From Scolanthus callimorphus (lineage: Eukaryota; Cnidaria; Anthozoa; Actiniaria; Edwardsiidae), in NCBI GenBank assembly GCA_033964015.1, contig CM066919.1, forward strand, positions 4,306,101 through 4,370,100: a DNA stretch of 64,000 bases. The letters run 5' to 3'. Made by a program: the position numbers and the translations under genes. Each line of letters begins with the position of its first letter. Position 1 is the first letter of the stretch. The notes beneath the pieces are model-generated. The model searched no databases and was not told the DNA's origin. It saw only the letters and a program-made list of their open reading frames with translations. Positions 12,245-22,699 of this stretch are shown here, in pieces.

Positions 12245-12605
12245 GAAAGCAATATTCCCCGAGCAGTCAATAATTTTTCGAAATATTGACTGATCGGGGA
12301 ATATTTGATTTGTACTTCACCACGTGACCTTGATTTAGCCAATAAGAGCGCGCGCTCGGTTTGAGTGAGCACTCGCTATATAACAATGGTGGATATATAC
12401 TGAGACGCGAAGCGAAGCTAGGCACCGACCCTGAGGGGGATAGTTGTTTAGTATATATAAGTGTCAAAACGCAATATCGCGCACGAAACGAGTCACCATT
12501 TTAAGAACTTTCTCAAAACAGTAAATAGTATTTGATATCTACTATTTCAGGAACCAATCAGAACGCGCGAAAATGACTATTCACTGATTTGGTATATACT
12601 AAAAA
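12245..12605. repeat. Inverted-repeat elements downstream of the P450 gene
   Basis: ATATTCCCCGAGCAGTCAAT (from 12251) is inverted as ATTGACTGATCGGGGAATAT (ending about 12305). To its right, 12380-12605 holds a second element containing CCAATCAGAACGCGCG and ending GATTTGGTATATACTAAA. A related copy lies at about 18300-18515 inside the P450 gene. Confidence 0.55.
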
Positions 12606-12968
12606 CTTATAAACTTATATAGCGCTTACGTTACCACTGATTCTAAAGCGCTTACAATACATATATGAATATCTATATGGTTAAAAAATCTACTAAAAAC
12701 TATTCTAAATACTGACTATATTTAATATATGTCAATCTGCTAATTCAAGGCAATTAATGTAAATAAAATGTGAATAAGAAAACTTGCTGCTTGGAATAAA
12801 AAAATTGTTCCAGACCTTGGGTCTTGCATCGTGTACGGGGAACATGTAGAAGAAGTTGGTTGGTCGAACCAACAAAGATGACCAAGAAAGTTTCTTCAAA
12901 AGTTTACCCCCCCCCCCCCCCCATATAAGTCTCGACTATCAGGTGACATTTTGTGCTGAGAAAATTAA

Positions 12969-13295
12969 TTACGCTGCCTTACGCTCTGAGAATCGGACGC
13001 GTAGCGGCCTGTCCGGAACAGTAACGGTACGCATGAACGGCTCAATCTCCTCACTGTGTGGATACTCTACCACAAAACGCTGAACCAACTGAGCCAGCAA
13101 TAAATGAAGCTCCATTTCCGCTACTCGACGACCCAAACACATCCGGGTCCCAAACCCAAAAGGAACCGAAGCGAAAGCCTCGATCTCATGCGAAATTTTG
13201 TGCTGTTCATCTCTGAGCCAGCGTTCAGGCAGAAACGTTTCTGGGTCTTTAAAAGACTGCTCATCTCTACTCATGAAGAAGGTCTGGAACATTAC
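12969..13295 (-). CDS. P450 exon 4: haem-binding domain and stop
   Basis: After acceptor TTTGTTAG it reads VMFQTFFMSRDEQSFKDP, FLPERWLRDEQ, FGFGTRMCLGRR (Cys haem ligand) and ends RFSERKAA plus TAA (12969-12971). The acceptor is only about 17 bp from the end of a MITE at 13313. Confidence 0.9.
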   Translation of the reverse strand, partial: VMFQTFFMSRDEQSFKDPETFLPERWLRDEQHKISHEIEAFASVPFGFGTRMCLGRRVAEMELHLLLAQLVQRFVVEYPHSEEIEPFMRTVTVPDRPLRVRFSERKAA

Positions 13296-16200
13296 CTAAC
13301 AAACAAAAATAAAGCGGATTTCACATGACTGTCAAGACTTGTTATGTAATTGCGATTGCTTTGCATTCTCATTGGCTACTCGTTTTTTCTCAGCCAATCA
13401 AATTCTGTAGTAAATACAATTGTGCAATTACTTAGTACCACTGGTTCGGCTTGCAATTAGCTAAGAAAAAAGCCATTTAGGAGCAAGTCGAGATTTCTCT
13501 CGATTCTGATTGGCTAGTGATTGCTCAATTGCAAATGTTTTCACTACAGTCATGTGAAAACCGCTCTAACACAAGTCCACTACTACTAATCTATACGTTT
13601 TTTAGATCATCTATCCATGAATGAAATTCGGTTTAGTCACTTGCGAAGGGGCAGATGTTCCTTTGTCACATCAAAACTATAATTTTAAGGAATTTTTTAC
13701 AGAAATAATATTTCAACAGAAAATTCAAAAGCTTTAAAATTATATACCTATGGTATTGGAAACGCTCTTTGCGCTCGCAACACAAGCAGCAACTTCAGAA
13801 TAAGGAGAGAAGTATGTTCGCAGTATTAAGATATTAATAAATGTTTGACAAGGGTGTTCAAGGAAGAGATACCACTACTAGCAGGGCCCGGGGGATTTGG
13901 AACAGGTCCTGTCGAGCTCGCAAACTGGACCCTCTGTTTATGAATAACGAACGTTTATGAATATATGTCAATGTCCACTATGCACTTGTTCCTACACTTA
14001 TTCCTACACTGTTTATGACAAAAAGCGGGAAATTGATGCCTTTGCCGTGACTTGAAAACTCTAAAATTTGATAAATGATTACCCTGTTTATGACCACAGA
14101 CTCGAAAATCTGGAAAATGTATACCTGTTATGACAAGAATCTCCAAAATGCTACCCTGTTCCCCGTATAATCAATAAATGGGCGGTACGGAGTACCCCTC
14201 CTCCGGGGGTAGCAGGGTAACGTTTGACTGCCATCAATGAAGAAGAGAAGCTCAAAAACCCTACCCTGTTCCCCGTATAGTCAATAGATGGGAGCTAGGG
14301 AGTACCCATCCTCCGGAGGTAGCAGGGTAACGTTTGACTGCCATCAATATAAGAAGAGGAGAAGTTCAAAAACTCTACCCTGATCCCCGTATAGTCAATA
14401 TATGGGAGCTATGGAGTACCCCTCCACCGGGGGGAAGCAGGGTAACGTTTCACTGCAATCAATATAAGAAGAGGAGAAGCTCAAAAACTCTACCCTGATC
14501 CACATATAGTCAATTATATGGGAGCTAGGGGGTACACCACCGCTCCTCCAGGGTAGCAGGGTAACGTTTGACTGCTGCTTACCTGAGTACCAGCGGGTAA
14601 GAGGTACCCCATAACCTCTATATCCTCGTGAAGAATCCGGCTTTGTGTCGACAAGACTGGATAGAGACGCAAAGTTTCTCTAACCCATGCTTTCAGGTAA
14701 GGCATTCTTGCAAGGGTATCAGCACAAGGTTGTTCCCCAGGGGGAGGACTGAGGTGACCTGTCATTTAAAAGATATTCAAGACAGGCAATTCATAGTTCC
14801 GATCAAACAATGAAGCCATTTCACGCTACCTGGAGATACCAATATGAGTTGAAAAGATTCTTCCACGGGAACTGATCGTGTCCCACAACATTATTTCAGG
14901 ACGTCCGAAATCAGTCCGATTTGCAGCACTTTTTTGCCTTTTATTACAGTATAAACTGAGATGATCCGAAGATAAAGATATCTGGTAAACCTAAGCAGGA
15001 TCGGAGTATTTTTGGACTTTTTTTTTAGGAAAACCCTGGTTTGTTTGTGGGACATAACAACAGTAACTATGGCTTTGAATGACAGGTCGGAACTATGAAT
15101 AGCCTGCTAGCCGGCTCTCCAGTGGGTTTTTCCAGATAATTGATTTTTTGGGGCACGGGATTCCTGTGTCGCAGGAGACTCGCCTATATTTGGGGCAGGG
15201 AATCTCGTCAGGTAACAACCACAAGTGTGATATTCTTGGTGTTCACCTCTGGAGACATTTGATTTTTAGCGAGTTATTTCGAACAAAAAGCCAATATTCT
15301 GAAAGAGGACTATATCTTCAATAGATTTGCCAAGTTTTAGACTGGTATCTTATATTGCAAGCAAAATATAAGCGAACGAATGTGCAAACTGGGCGCCGCC
15401 ATGTTGGAGTCCCTCGGAAGGACCATATGTACCGTAAGGCCACAATATGAGCTAGCACTGTCCAAAACGTGATTAATTTGCACTTATTTAGCATCTTTGC
15501 TTTCACAGAATGCTCCAAACGGGATAATTACTTGAAATATGGTGCGAAACCAATGCCTAAAGTAGCGTGACTAGTGTTGCGTGACAGACATTGCAGCACC
15601 GATATATCAGGAGCTAAAAACGGGAATCCTATTAAATTTGGTGCGAAGACTCCTATTGGGGAACTGTAACTGATCTGAAAAGCACAGTTTCACAGAGTCC
15701 ATAGTTTCAAAGTTAGGATTTTGATGACATCATCTGAACACCAAGAATTGCTAGAACTGACCCCACCCCTATCCATCCGGAAAAAATTTCAAGTTTTCGA
15801 AATTTCACCCCTAAAAGGTGCCAGAGGCCTGATATTAACCCTAAAAGATATGACGAGCACCCTCAATTTTAAAAAATGAGCATAGATTTTCTGATGCTAG
15901 TCATGTCAAAGTGGTGATACTGTAAGCTTGAATTGGGGGAGTATGCCTCGAGACTGCCATACAAATGTGAGATCAAGCTCAAAACTGCTAACAGGAGGGT
16001 ACTACTAAAAGGAGTGTGGTCCATCCCTTTCCTTCGCATAGACAAACCTAAGGTACCAATCGTTGACCATGTCGCAGTGGGGGGGGGGGGGGGGGGTTGG
16101 GTGCTTCTAAGCATATTCAAATTGTACTCCCCTGAAAACTCTCTAACCAAAAATATACCCCCTTCTACAAAGGAATGTTAAAAATGTGCCCCCTCCCCCA

Positions 16201-19200
16201 CACATTGTGTGGTTCCAGAAAATATCCATACCCCTCCCCCAACAGAAGGGTGTTGAAAAGTGACCCTCCAAGGAAAAATACAGTATTTGTATGGAAATGA
16301 TCAGGTTAATTTCTGGAACCACACATTACAGAAGTGGGTGACATATAGTTTAACCATATGATGTGTGAAACCTGTTAGTTTTTGTGCTGTTAGGTACTTT
16401 TTTCTAAAAGTTTTTGTTATAATAAGGGGAGAAAATTTTAAATTCTCGCAATTTTCATGGCCTACCTATTGTGTGGTTCCAAAAAATATCCATCCCCCCC
16501 CCCCCCCCCCGACGGAAGGGTGTTGAAAAGTGACCCCCACATCCCTCTGGAATTTCCGAAGAAAAATACAGAATTTGTATGGAAAAGATCAGGTAAATTG
16601 AACCCCCCCACCCCTCCGGAATATCCAATCCCTTCCGTAGGGGGGGGGAAGGGGGGGGGGGGTATGGATAATTTCTGGAAACACAGATTCTCAGGAAAAA
16701 GAGCTCAGTGTTGTCAACTGGATAGAGTAACAAAAGTCTGACGTTGGTGCTAATAAATAGAAATAGAAATACAAAAATAATAATACTAATGAATAATGAC
16801 CACTCCATATTATACCGTGGTATATAATGGTATCGGTATGTCCCTCTACCAATGTTGTTAAAGGATCCGTCTCAACCCTGCCCATGATGCACTGCTTTGC
16901 TGCCATTTTCAATATCAGACTCAACAAAAAATGTTCAGGTAAGAACATTTTACTGTACAAGCACAAGAAACTAGTAATAGTAGACTTTCTTCAGAATTTC
17001 TGTTGGTTATGAATCATAAAAAACACAAGATCATTCTTACAAGACTATAATTTTATGTGGAACTGAGATTAGTACTTCACAATTTTACCTCATGATGTAG
17101 TTGTTCTTGCTTTTCTGGATGTTTACCCATCATGTACAACACCCACTGCATAGTGTTGGAGGTGGTATCCACACCTAAAAAAACATTTACTTCAAGAGAT
17201 TAATATTATAACAGGCAGTTATGGATAATATATCTCCTATTGCTTGGGCCTAACATTTTTCCTATTTCAGATCACCTTGCCTCACATCATGCCAAGTTTC
17301 TTACTGCTAGCTAAATGATCACTTAGTAACATGTACAGTCTGTTCAGTTTTGAGCTTGGACAGTCTCCTCTTGGGAGATAAGGATTTAAACCAGTTAAAG
17401 TACCATTTTTCTTCCTTAGTGCACAAGCAAGCTTTTTGATATTCATGTAACTAAACAAAGAAAAATCACTTTGCACAAGTGCCAGTTAGGGTACCAAACC
17501 ACAGACCCACTCTAGCAGAAAAGGTTGATTATTACCATATCAGTTTTCACTAGTTCAATGATTAGCAGGGCCACCTCCAAGATCAGTGATGGTGGATATA
17601 CAGACTTGCACCCAGTCACTAAAATAATTAAGAAAAAAGGAACAAGAAGGGTGGAAAAAGAGTGCAAGGTGTGAAGGTTTCTGGGAAGAGAAATGAGGGC
17701 ATGCAAGGAATTGTGGGAAGAGCACCACAATTCCTCGCACAGTCACTCATTTCTCCTCCCAGAGCTTTCCACTTTCTTGTTTCTGATTTATTTTAGTGAC
17801 TGGGCGTACAAGTCTTTATTTTTTTCCTAGAGGGCACGATAACAAATTCTCCATTCTGATTGGTTCTTAGAGCCTGCATGCGGGGGCATTATTTTCCTAT
17901 CTCTGACCTAGGTCACGGTAACCATTTGCGTGCTTTTTTCATTGAAAAAATAAAATTTTAGAGTTGGAAAAAAATAAATAAGCTATTTACCATCTTTAGG
18001 TTGGTCTGTATAAGGAAAAACTGTGACTTTGGCCTGGAAAATGTTGTCAACATTTTATCCGAATAATAATCAGCTGCATTTCCCTCAAGGCGAGTCTCAC
18101 AAAAGAATCCAAAACAAAAAGAAAAGCCACCTTTTGTTTAGGTGACGAGCCTTTTGTTTTGGCAAATAAAAGAGCTCCGAGTCAATCTTTTGAAATGTTA
18201 ATCGTGTCCAGAGCAGATCGACGAGCTCACTCGCGAGTCATGAGATTCGTTTTGGTTTGCTTGATGTCGCTTAGAACAATAGGATTGTGCCCGATGGTCC
18301 CAGCCTGTAAATAACATATATATATCCTGCCACTATTCATTGACCCTGAGGGAAAACGTTGATGGATAAAATATTAAATTGCTACAAATGTCTGCGTTTG
18401 GCATGCAATGCAAAACAGTGAAGAATATCGATCCTTGGCTACGTATTCAGAATTTCAGGAGCCAATCAGAGCGCATGGAATTGAATATCCACTGATTTGG
18501 TGTATACTAAATATTTTATGTTGTGTATTCACCTGCAAATAATAAATCCACAATGCTGTCTTGAATCTCTTCCTCCGTAATTTTCTTATTGGAGAGGAGG
18601 AACTCAAAAAAATCTGCTTTTCTTCCCTTATCCTCTGCATCCTCCCTCCCTTTTATTCCTTGCTCCTTCAGCTTCCTCTGTATGAAAACATCAACCCAAT
18701 GATACATGTTCTCATAGTGTTTGACAAACTTCTTGAAGCCTTTAGTTTCATAATACTTAAACAACCACGGAGGGAACATCATCACAGACAACATTGAGGA
18801 TAGAAAACCCTGCACTGACAAAATAAAATCTTGTGCCTCAGGATTCATTTGCTCTTCAAGGCACCCGAAGCGCTTCTCAAATAAAAGATGGGCCACAGAC
18901 TCAAAGGACCACTTGAATAACTCGTTATCTAGATGCTGGACTTCGTTTTCGTGCTCACTTCCCTCCGGGCCACGAAGCAGTGACAGTCTGTCTAAGAAAT
19001 CGGAGGCAATCTCATTGAAAACAGGAATATATTCTGCTACTTCTTTTGGTCTTAACATTCTCTTACTAATAACACTCCTGTGTTTGTACCAATCCGGCCC
19101 TGTGCCGAAAAACACCCCAGGTTTTCTATTTTTTCTCTGACGTATAGTATCAAATAGAGGGACAAGGAACCTTAAAGGGTATTTGGCTTCATTTTGATAG

Positions 19201-19547
19201 ATTTTATGCATTGCTTTAGGGTCACTAACTGCCACCATTGTTCCAACTCCTGGTACTGTCATCTTTGCAATTCTCCCGAACTCCTTCACACTATCCGCTT
19301 GGCCATAAAGAACTGCTGTCTCGAATCGTTTCTTTGTTGACATCATCAACGGCAAAGTCCACAAAGATCCGATCAAGGGTAGAGACAGCGGCCCTGGGAT
19401 TTCATCTAAGGACTTCAGTCGATTTTCATTTCCTGCGCGAAAGTTTGATGAAGCACTGAGCGCACGAGAACACGATTTCACTTCTTTCTTGGCGAGCCTC
19501 GCGGCAGTAGAGAGGAGGCGAGTAGACACCATGATGTTTGCTTGCAT
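12969..19547 (-). CDS. Mitochondrial-clan cytochrome P450 (CYP27-like), four exons, probable 1-nt frameshift
   Basis: Exons in transcript order: 19547-18533, 17174-17089, 14758-14583, 13295-12969, all with GT-AG introns. The coding sum is 1,604 nt, one short of 535 codons. The first ATG is at 19547; a basic, Ser/Ala-rich leader (MVSTRLLSTAARLAKK) looks like a mitochondrial presequence. P450 landmarks in order are IPGP (proline hinge), AGVDTTS (I helix, formed exactly across the exon 1-2 splice), ETLR (K helix ExxR), LPERW and the haem loop FGFGTRMCLGRR with the Cys ligand, followed by RVAEMEL. CYP27/CYP11/CYP24-type enzymes are mitochondrial monooxygenases of sterols and related lipids, fed by ferredoxin; the substrate here is unknown. 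In exon 3 the acceptor is in phase 0 and gives VTSVLP, the usual family sequence, but the K-helix frame is shifted by one within a run of five Cs. The gene is therefore either a recent pseudogene or contains an assembly error. Confidence 0.85.
13313..13568. mobile_element. MITE family A, copy 1 (TIR AGCGGATTTCACATGACTGT)
   Basis: The left end AGCGGATTTCACATGACTGT is inverted at the right as ACAGTCATGTGAAAACCGCT. It contains Y-box-like GATTGGCT / AGCCAATCA motifs and has no coding capacity. It sits in P450 intron 3; other copies are at 36798-37052 and 55213-55469. Confidence 0.85.
14151..14576. repeat. Four-copy tandem repeat, about 110-115 bp unit
   Basis: Units begin CTACCCTG at 14151, 14261, 14374 and 14489; each contains CCCCGTATAGTCAAT (variable), a CTCC(T/A)CCGG-like stretch and GCAGGGTAACGTTTGACTGC. 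The last unit stops about 6 bp short of the exon 3 splice donor of the P450 gene. Confidence 0.9.
14583..14758 (-). CDS. P450 exon 3: J/K helices, with frameshift
   Basis: A 176-bp exon after acceptor ATGACAG. Read in phase 0 it begins VTSVLP; one nucleotide out, it reads PPGEQPCADTLARMPYLKAW then VRETLRLYPV ... YLLPAGTQ up to donor CAG|GTAAGC. One additional C in the CCCCC run near 14736-14740 would join the two frames. Confidence 0.8.
15775..15880. repeat. Dispersed repeat family C, fragment 1
   Basis: Contains ACCCCTAAAAGGTGCCAGAG, GGCCTGATATTAACCCTAAA and GACGAGCACCC, phrases shared with 19755-19945, 31035-31110, 31470-31620 and 60550-60920. It lies in P450 intron 2. Confidence 0.7.
16080..16690. 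repeat. Poly-G tract and two related foldback elements
   Basis: A run of 17 Gs lies at about 16080-16096. Two elements with TIR TGTGTGGTTCCAGAAA follow (about 16207-16326 and 16468-16690), each containing GAAGGGTGTTGAAAAGTGAC and TTTGTATGGAAA. They lie in P450 intron 2 and have no coding capacity. Confidence 0.7.
17089..17174 (-). CDS. P450 exon 2: I helix
   Basis: An 86-bp exon between acceptor TTTTTTTAG and donor GAG|GTAAAA. It reads VDTTSNTMQWVLYMMGKH then PEKQEQLHHE. Joined to exon 1 it completes AGVDTTS, the oxygen-activation motif; phase 1 to phase 0. It is too short for simple ORF detection. Confidence 0.85.
18300..18515. repeat. Inverted-repeat element in P450 intron 1
   Basis: Shares CCAATCAGAGCGC, CACTGATTTGGT and TATACTAAA with 12380-12605. 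It ends about 20 bp from the exon 1 donor. Confidence 0.5.
18533..19547 (-). CDS. P450 exon 1: presequence to I helix
   Basis: It encodes about 338 residues: leader, IPGPLSLPLIGSLWTLPL, the C-helix region WYKHRSVISKRML and SVAHLLFEKRFG, ending in DLLFAG at donor CAG|GTGAAT. The donor (18532/18531) lies about 20 bp from a repeat ending GATTTGGTGTATACTAAA. Confidence 0.85.
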
Positions 19548-19754
19548 CTCAACGGACACTAGGATTGCTTACATGTAATTGGGCCTTATTACACAGATGG
19601 CTCCGCTAGCCTGCTTGCAGGAGAAGACCCTGGACGTAACCCTGGACGAGGTTGTTTGTTGCTCGCCCCAGTCCGCCCCAGACTAATTCTCCCGCACGTC
19701 CAAGGTTACCAAGCCAAACTCAGTGAACTCCGGTCCTTTGTAATTCCTGCAAGT

Positions 19755-19945
19755 CCCCCGGGAGGGGGGGGGGGGGGGGACTCCCATATTTTTTGACCGG
19801 GGATGATCGTCGGAAATTTTCAGTTTCACCTCTAAAAGAAACCAAACATGGCGGGCCATAGCGCGACTCAAAAAATTATTACCCGTAAAAAGATACCCTA
19901 ATTGGCCAAGTAGGCGCGAAGGGCACATAGGGGAAAAATACCCAT
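19755..19945. repeat. Dispersed repeat family C, fragment 2
   Basis: Contains GGGGGACTCCCATATTTTTT, then GACCGGGGATGATCGTCGG, also seen near 60557. It lies in the region upstream of the P450 start. Confidence 0.65.
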
Positions 19946-20231
19946 GAAGACATGTTTGTCTAATTCATCGTCTTCTCATCGAATAATCTCTCTTTCTTAC
20001 ACGGTTTTTAGAAGCACCATCATGAGAAAAAGCAATTTGGACACGGTTTCGGCCCTAAAAGATACCAATCTGCCTAAAATATATTTGAAGATCAAGATCA
20101 GATAAGAACATATTTTTTCTCTTATGTCGTTATGTCTATGTTGTTATGTCGATGTTATGTTGTTATGTCGGATGTTCACATTTGTACATCAGAGCATAAG
20201 AGAGAGAGAGCGCTGATGTCGTTATGTCGTT

Positions 20232-20543
20232 AAAGGCCAGTTCACACTGCGCGATCTCACTTAGCTGCGATTTGAGGTGCGATTTTTGCGGCGATCGTCG
20301 ACGTCATATCGCGCGGTGTGAACGGCCGGCTGCGATATTTGTTAGTTTGTTAACGATCTCAAGAAATCACACCCGCATCACAGCGGAATTTGGACATGTT
20401 GAAAACGCCTGCGACGTTGCGGCGACATCGGAAGTGAAATCGCCATTAGATCGTCTGTCGTTCACACCGCACGATATGACATCGCCATGCAGAAATCGCA
20501 CCTCAGATCGCATCTGAAATCGTGTCGTGTGAATGGCCCTTTA
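20232..20543. mobile_element. MITE family F, copy 1 (TIR TAAAGGCCAGTTCACAC)
   Basis: TAAAGGCCAGTTCACAC at the left is inverted at the right as GTGTGAATGGCCCTTTA. The interior is rich in CGAT/ATCG and has secondary inverted repeats (GCGATTTGAGGTGCGATTTT versus AAATCGCACCTCAGATCGCA). A diverged copy is at 38931-39320. Confidence 0.8.
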
Positions 20544-21340
20544 GTTTGCACCAGGCATTACGGGGATGGAATGAACTCATTCCAGAGTCATTCCGGAATC
20601 ATGGTGAGGCCCTGATTCCGCGGTGGAATGTCAAAACGGTCAGTATGTTTGAACGGACGATCTTACATGATCTTAGATTGTATAGCTGATTCGTTGGTGG
20701 ATCAATAGAATACATGCCTCAGCTCTACGCACACTTAAGGTGACTCATTCGAAATTCAAAATGCACCCAACTGTGTCTAGAGCGCAAATCTGCGTCGCCA
20801 AACTCAAGGCTATAACTTTTGCGTCTTATTCTCTATTGTTATAATTCTTTTTTCAAATCCTGCTTTAATGATGTATAAATAAGGTCTTAATAACCGATCT
20901 TCTTAGAAATATTTTTAGAAGTCACAATCTAAATTTTTGTGAGGCCCTAATTTCATATTCAGGTCGTACTAGAAAAAAAAATTGCCGGTTTTTTTGGCCC
21001 AAAATCCAGGAATCGATTCCAGTTGAGGTAATCTCAATCAAGCTAAGTTACAGAAAATTCGTCGGAACAGAAACGCGGTAATAAAAATGCCACCAACTTT
21101 GGCCAAAGTAGAGGGCTGATTCCAGTGATTCTGCTTGGCTTGAATTGAATTTTAATAGTGCTCCGAAAACTCATTATTTTGGGCTCTTCCCTCGGCACTA
21201 TGTTGTATAGTAATGTATTAAACTTTACCGAAGGTCCGATTGCAAATACCATGAACTACTAAAATGTTCGAGCATTATCTACCGAGGAAAGAAATCGTGA
21301 AAGCGCAATGAATTATTACAATAATGTCGCGTTAAAATGT

Positions 21341-21811
21341 GTCGTTATTACGTATTATTTCTTGCTAAGATGTACATAGACGAGAACCTTGTGGCATTGG
21401 TAAAACTTAGTAACCAAGTTTGACCATTATATGTGCTTATTCGGTATAGAAGAAAATTGCAAAATTACGGCATTCACCCTGTAGTCTTGCACGCAGATTT
21501 GAAGCTCTCTTATTTATGAATGATAATGAAATCTGGCGTTTCTCCAGGGGGAGCACAGTAGGCCTACTCTAATCAGCGAACAAAGAAAGCTTTTATCATA
21601 GCAAGTGTTTGTGCTCCACAGGGGCTTTAACAGACAATTGTTATTTTCGGAGCTTCAAATCTGCGTGCAAGATAAAGGGTGAATGTCGTAACTTTGCAAT
21701 TTTCTTCTATATCGAATAAGCACATATAATGGTCAAACTTGGTTACTAAGTTTTACCAATGCCACAAGGTTATTGTCTATATACATCTTAGCAAGAAATA
21801 ATTCCTAATAT
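21341..21811. repeat. Nested foldback inside the TTAA element
   Basis: ATTATTTCTTGCTAAGATGT (from about 21354) is inverted near 21781-21802. The arms are about 160 bp, containing AAGAAAATTGCAAAATTACG and TCAAATCTGCGTGCAAGA. It is likely an independent insertion into the larger element. Confidence 0.75.
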
Positions 21812-21924
21812 ATAGATTTAGCCACTGGCTAAAAGCGGAGCTCCGGTTACATATTTTTTTTAACGAGACAAAAAGGTTGCCATTGTACATGAATAGATAG
21901 CCTTGCACCGTTATACCACGTGAC

Positions 21925-22640
21925 TAAGCACTTGTTCATCCAAGTGTGGTTATCTAAGGTTCATCCCTTCAACGATGTAAACCTATTCACGTTTGATGAC
22001 GTCATCAATGACGTCATACCACGTGACCATGCAGTTGCACCCCCCCCCCCCCCCCCTTGCCACTTAGACAACTTCACCCAAGTTTGGTTGTCTGAGGTTC
22101 ATCCCTTCTTGAGATATATCATGTTTCTCCTATAATGACGTCATCAATGACGTCATACCACGTGACCATGCAGTTGCACCCCCCTTGCCACTTAGACAAC
22201 TTCACCCAAGTTTGGTTGTCTGAAGTTCATCCCTTCTTGAGATATATCATTTTTCTGCTATGATGACGTCATCAATGACGTCATACCACGTGACCATGTA
22301 GTTGCACCCCCCTTGCCACTTAGACAACTTCACCCAAGTTTGGTTGTCTGAGGTTCATCCCTTCTTGAGATATATCATGTTTCTCCTATGATGACGTCAT
22401 CAATGACGTCATACCACGTGACCATGCAATTGCACCCCCCTTGCCACTTAGATAACTTCACCCAAGTTTGGTTGTCTGAGGTTCATCCCTTCTTGAGATA
22501 TATCATTTTTCTCCTATGATGACGTCAACGATGACGTCATACCACGTGACCATGCAGTTGCACCCCCCTTGCCACTTAGATAACTTTACCCAAGTTTGGT
22601 TGTCTGAGGTCCATCCCTTAATCCCTTCCGAGAATTTTCT
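21925..22640. repeat. 128-bp minisatellite with ten CRE palindromes and an E-box per unit
   Basis: Five units begin (G/A)ATGACGTCATCAATGACG at 21995, 22134, 22262, 22390 and 22518, mostly 128 bp apart. Each carries two TGACGTCA sites about 13 bp apart, followed by CCACGTGACC, a C-run, CAAGTTTGGTTGTCTGA and GAGATATATCAT. TGACGTCA is the CREB/ATF consensus and CACGTG the canonical bHLH E-box. Confidence 0.9.
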
Positions 22641-22671
22641 TAGTATACCACAGGGTTCCCATGAGTTTCCG

Positions 22672-22699
22672 CGGACGGACGGACGGACGGACGGACGGA
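22672..22699. repeat. (GGAC)n microsatellite
   Basis: About seven GGAC units in a row, inside the TTAA element. Confidence 0.9.

Noticed and set aside
20224..20517. Plus-strand frame of 97 codons
   Set aside because: Lies entirely within a terminal-inverted-repeat element.
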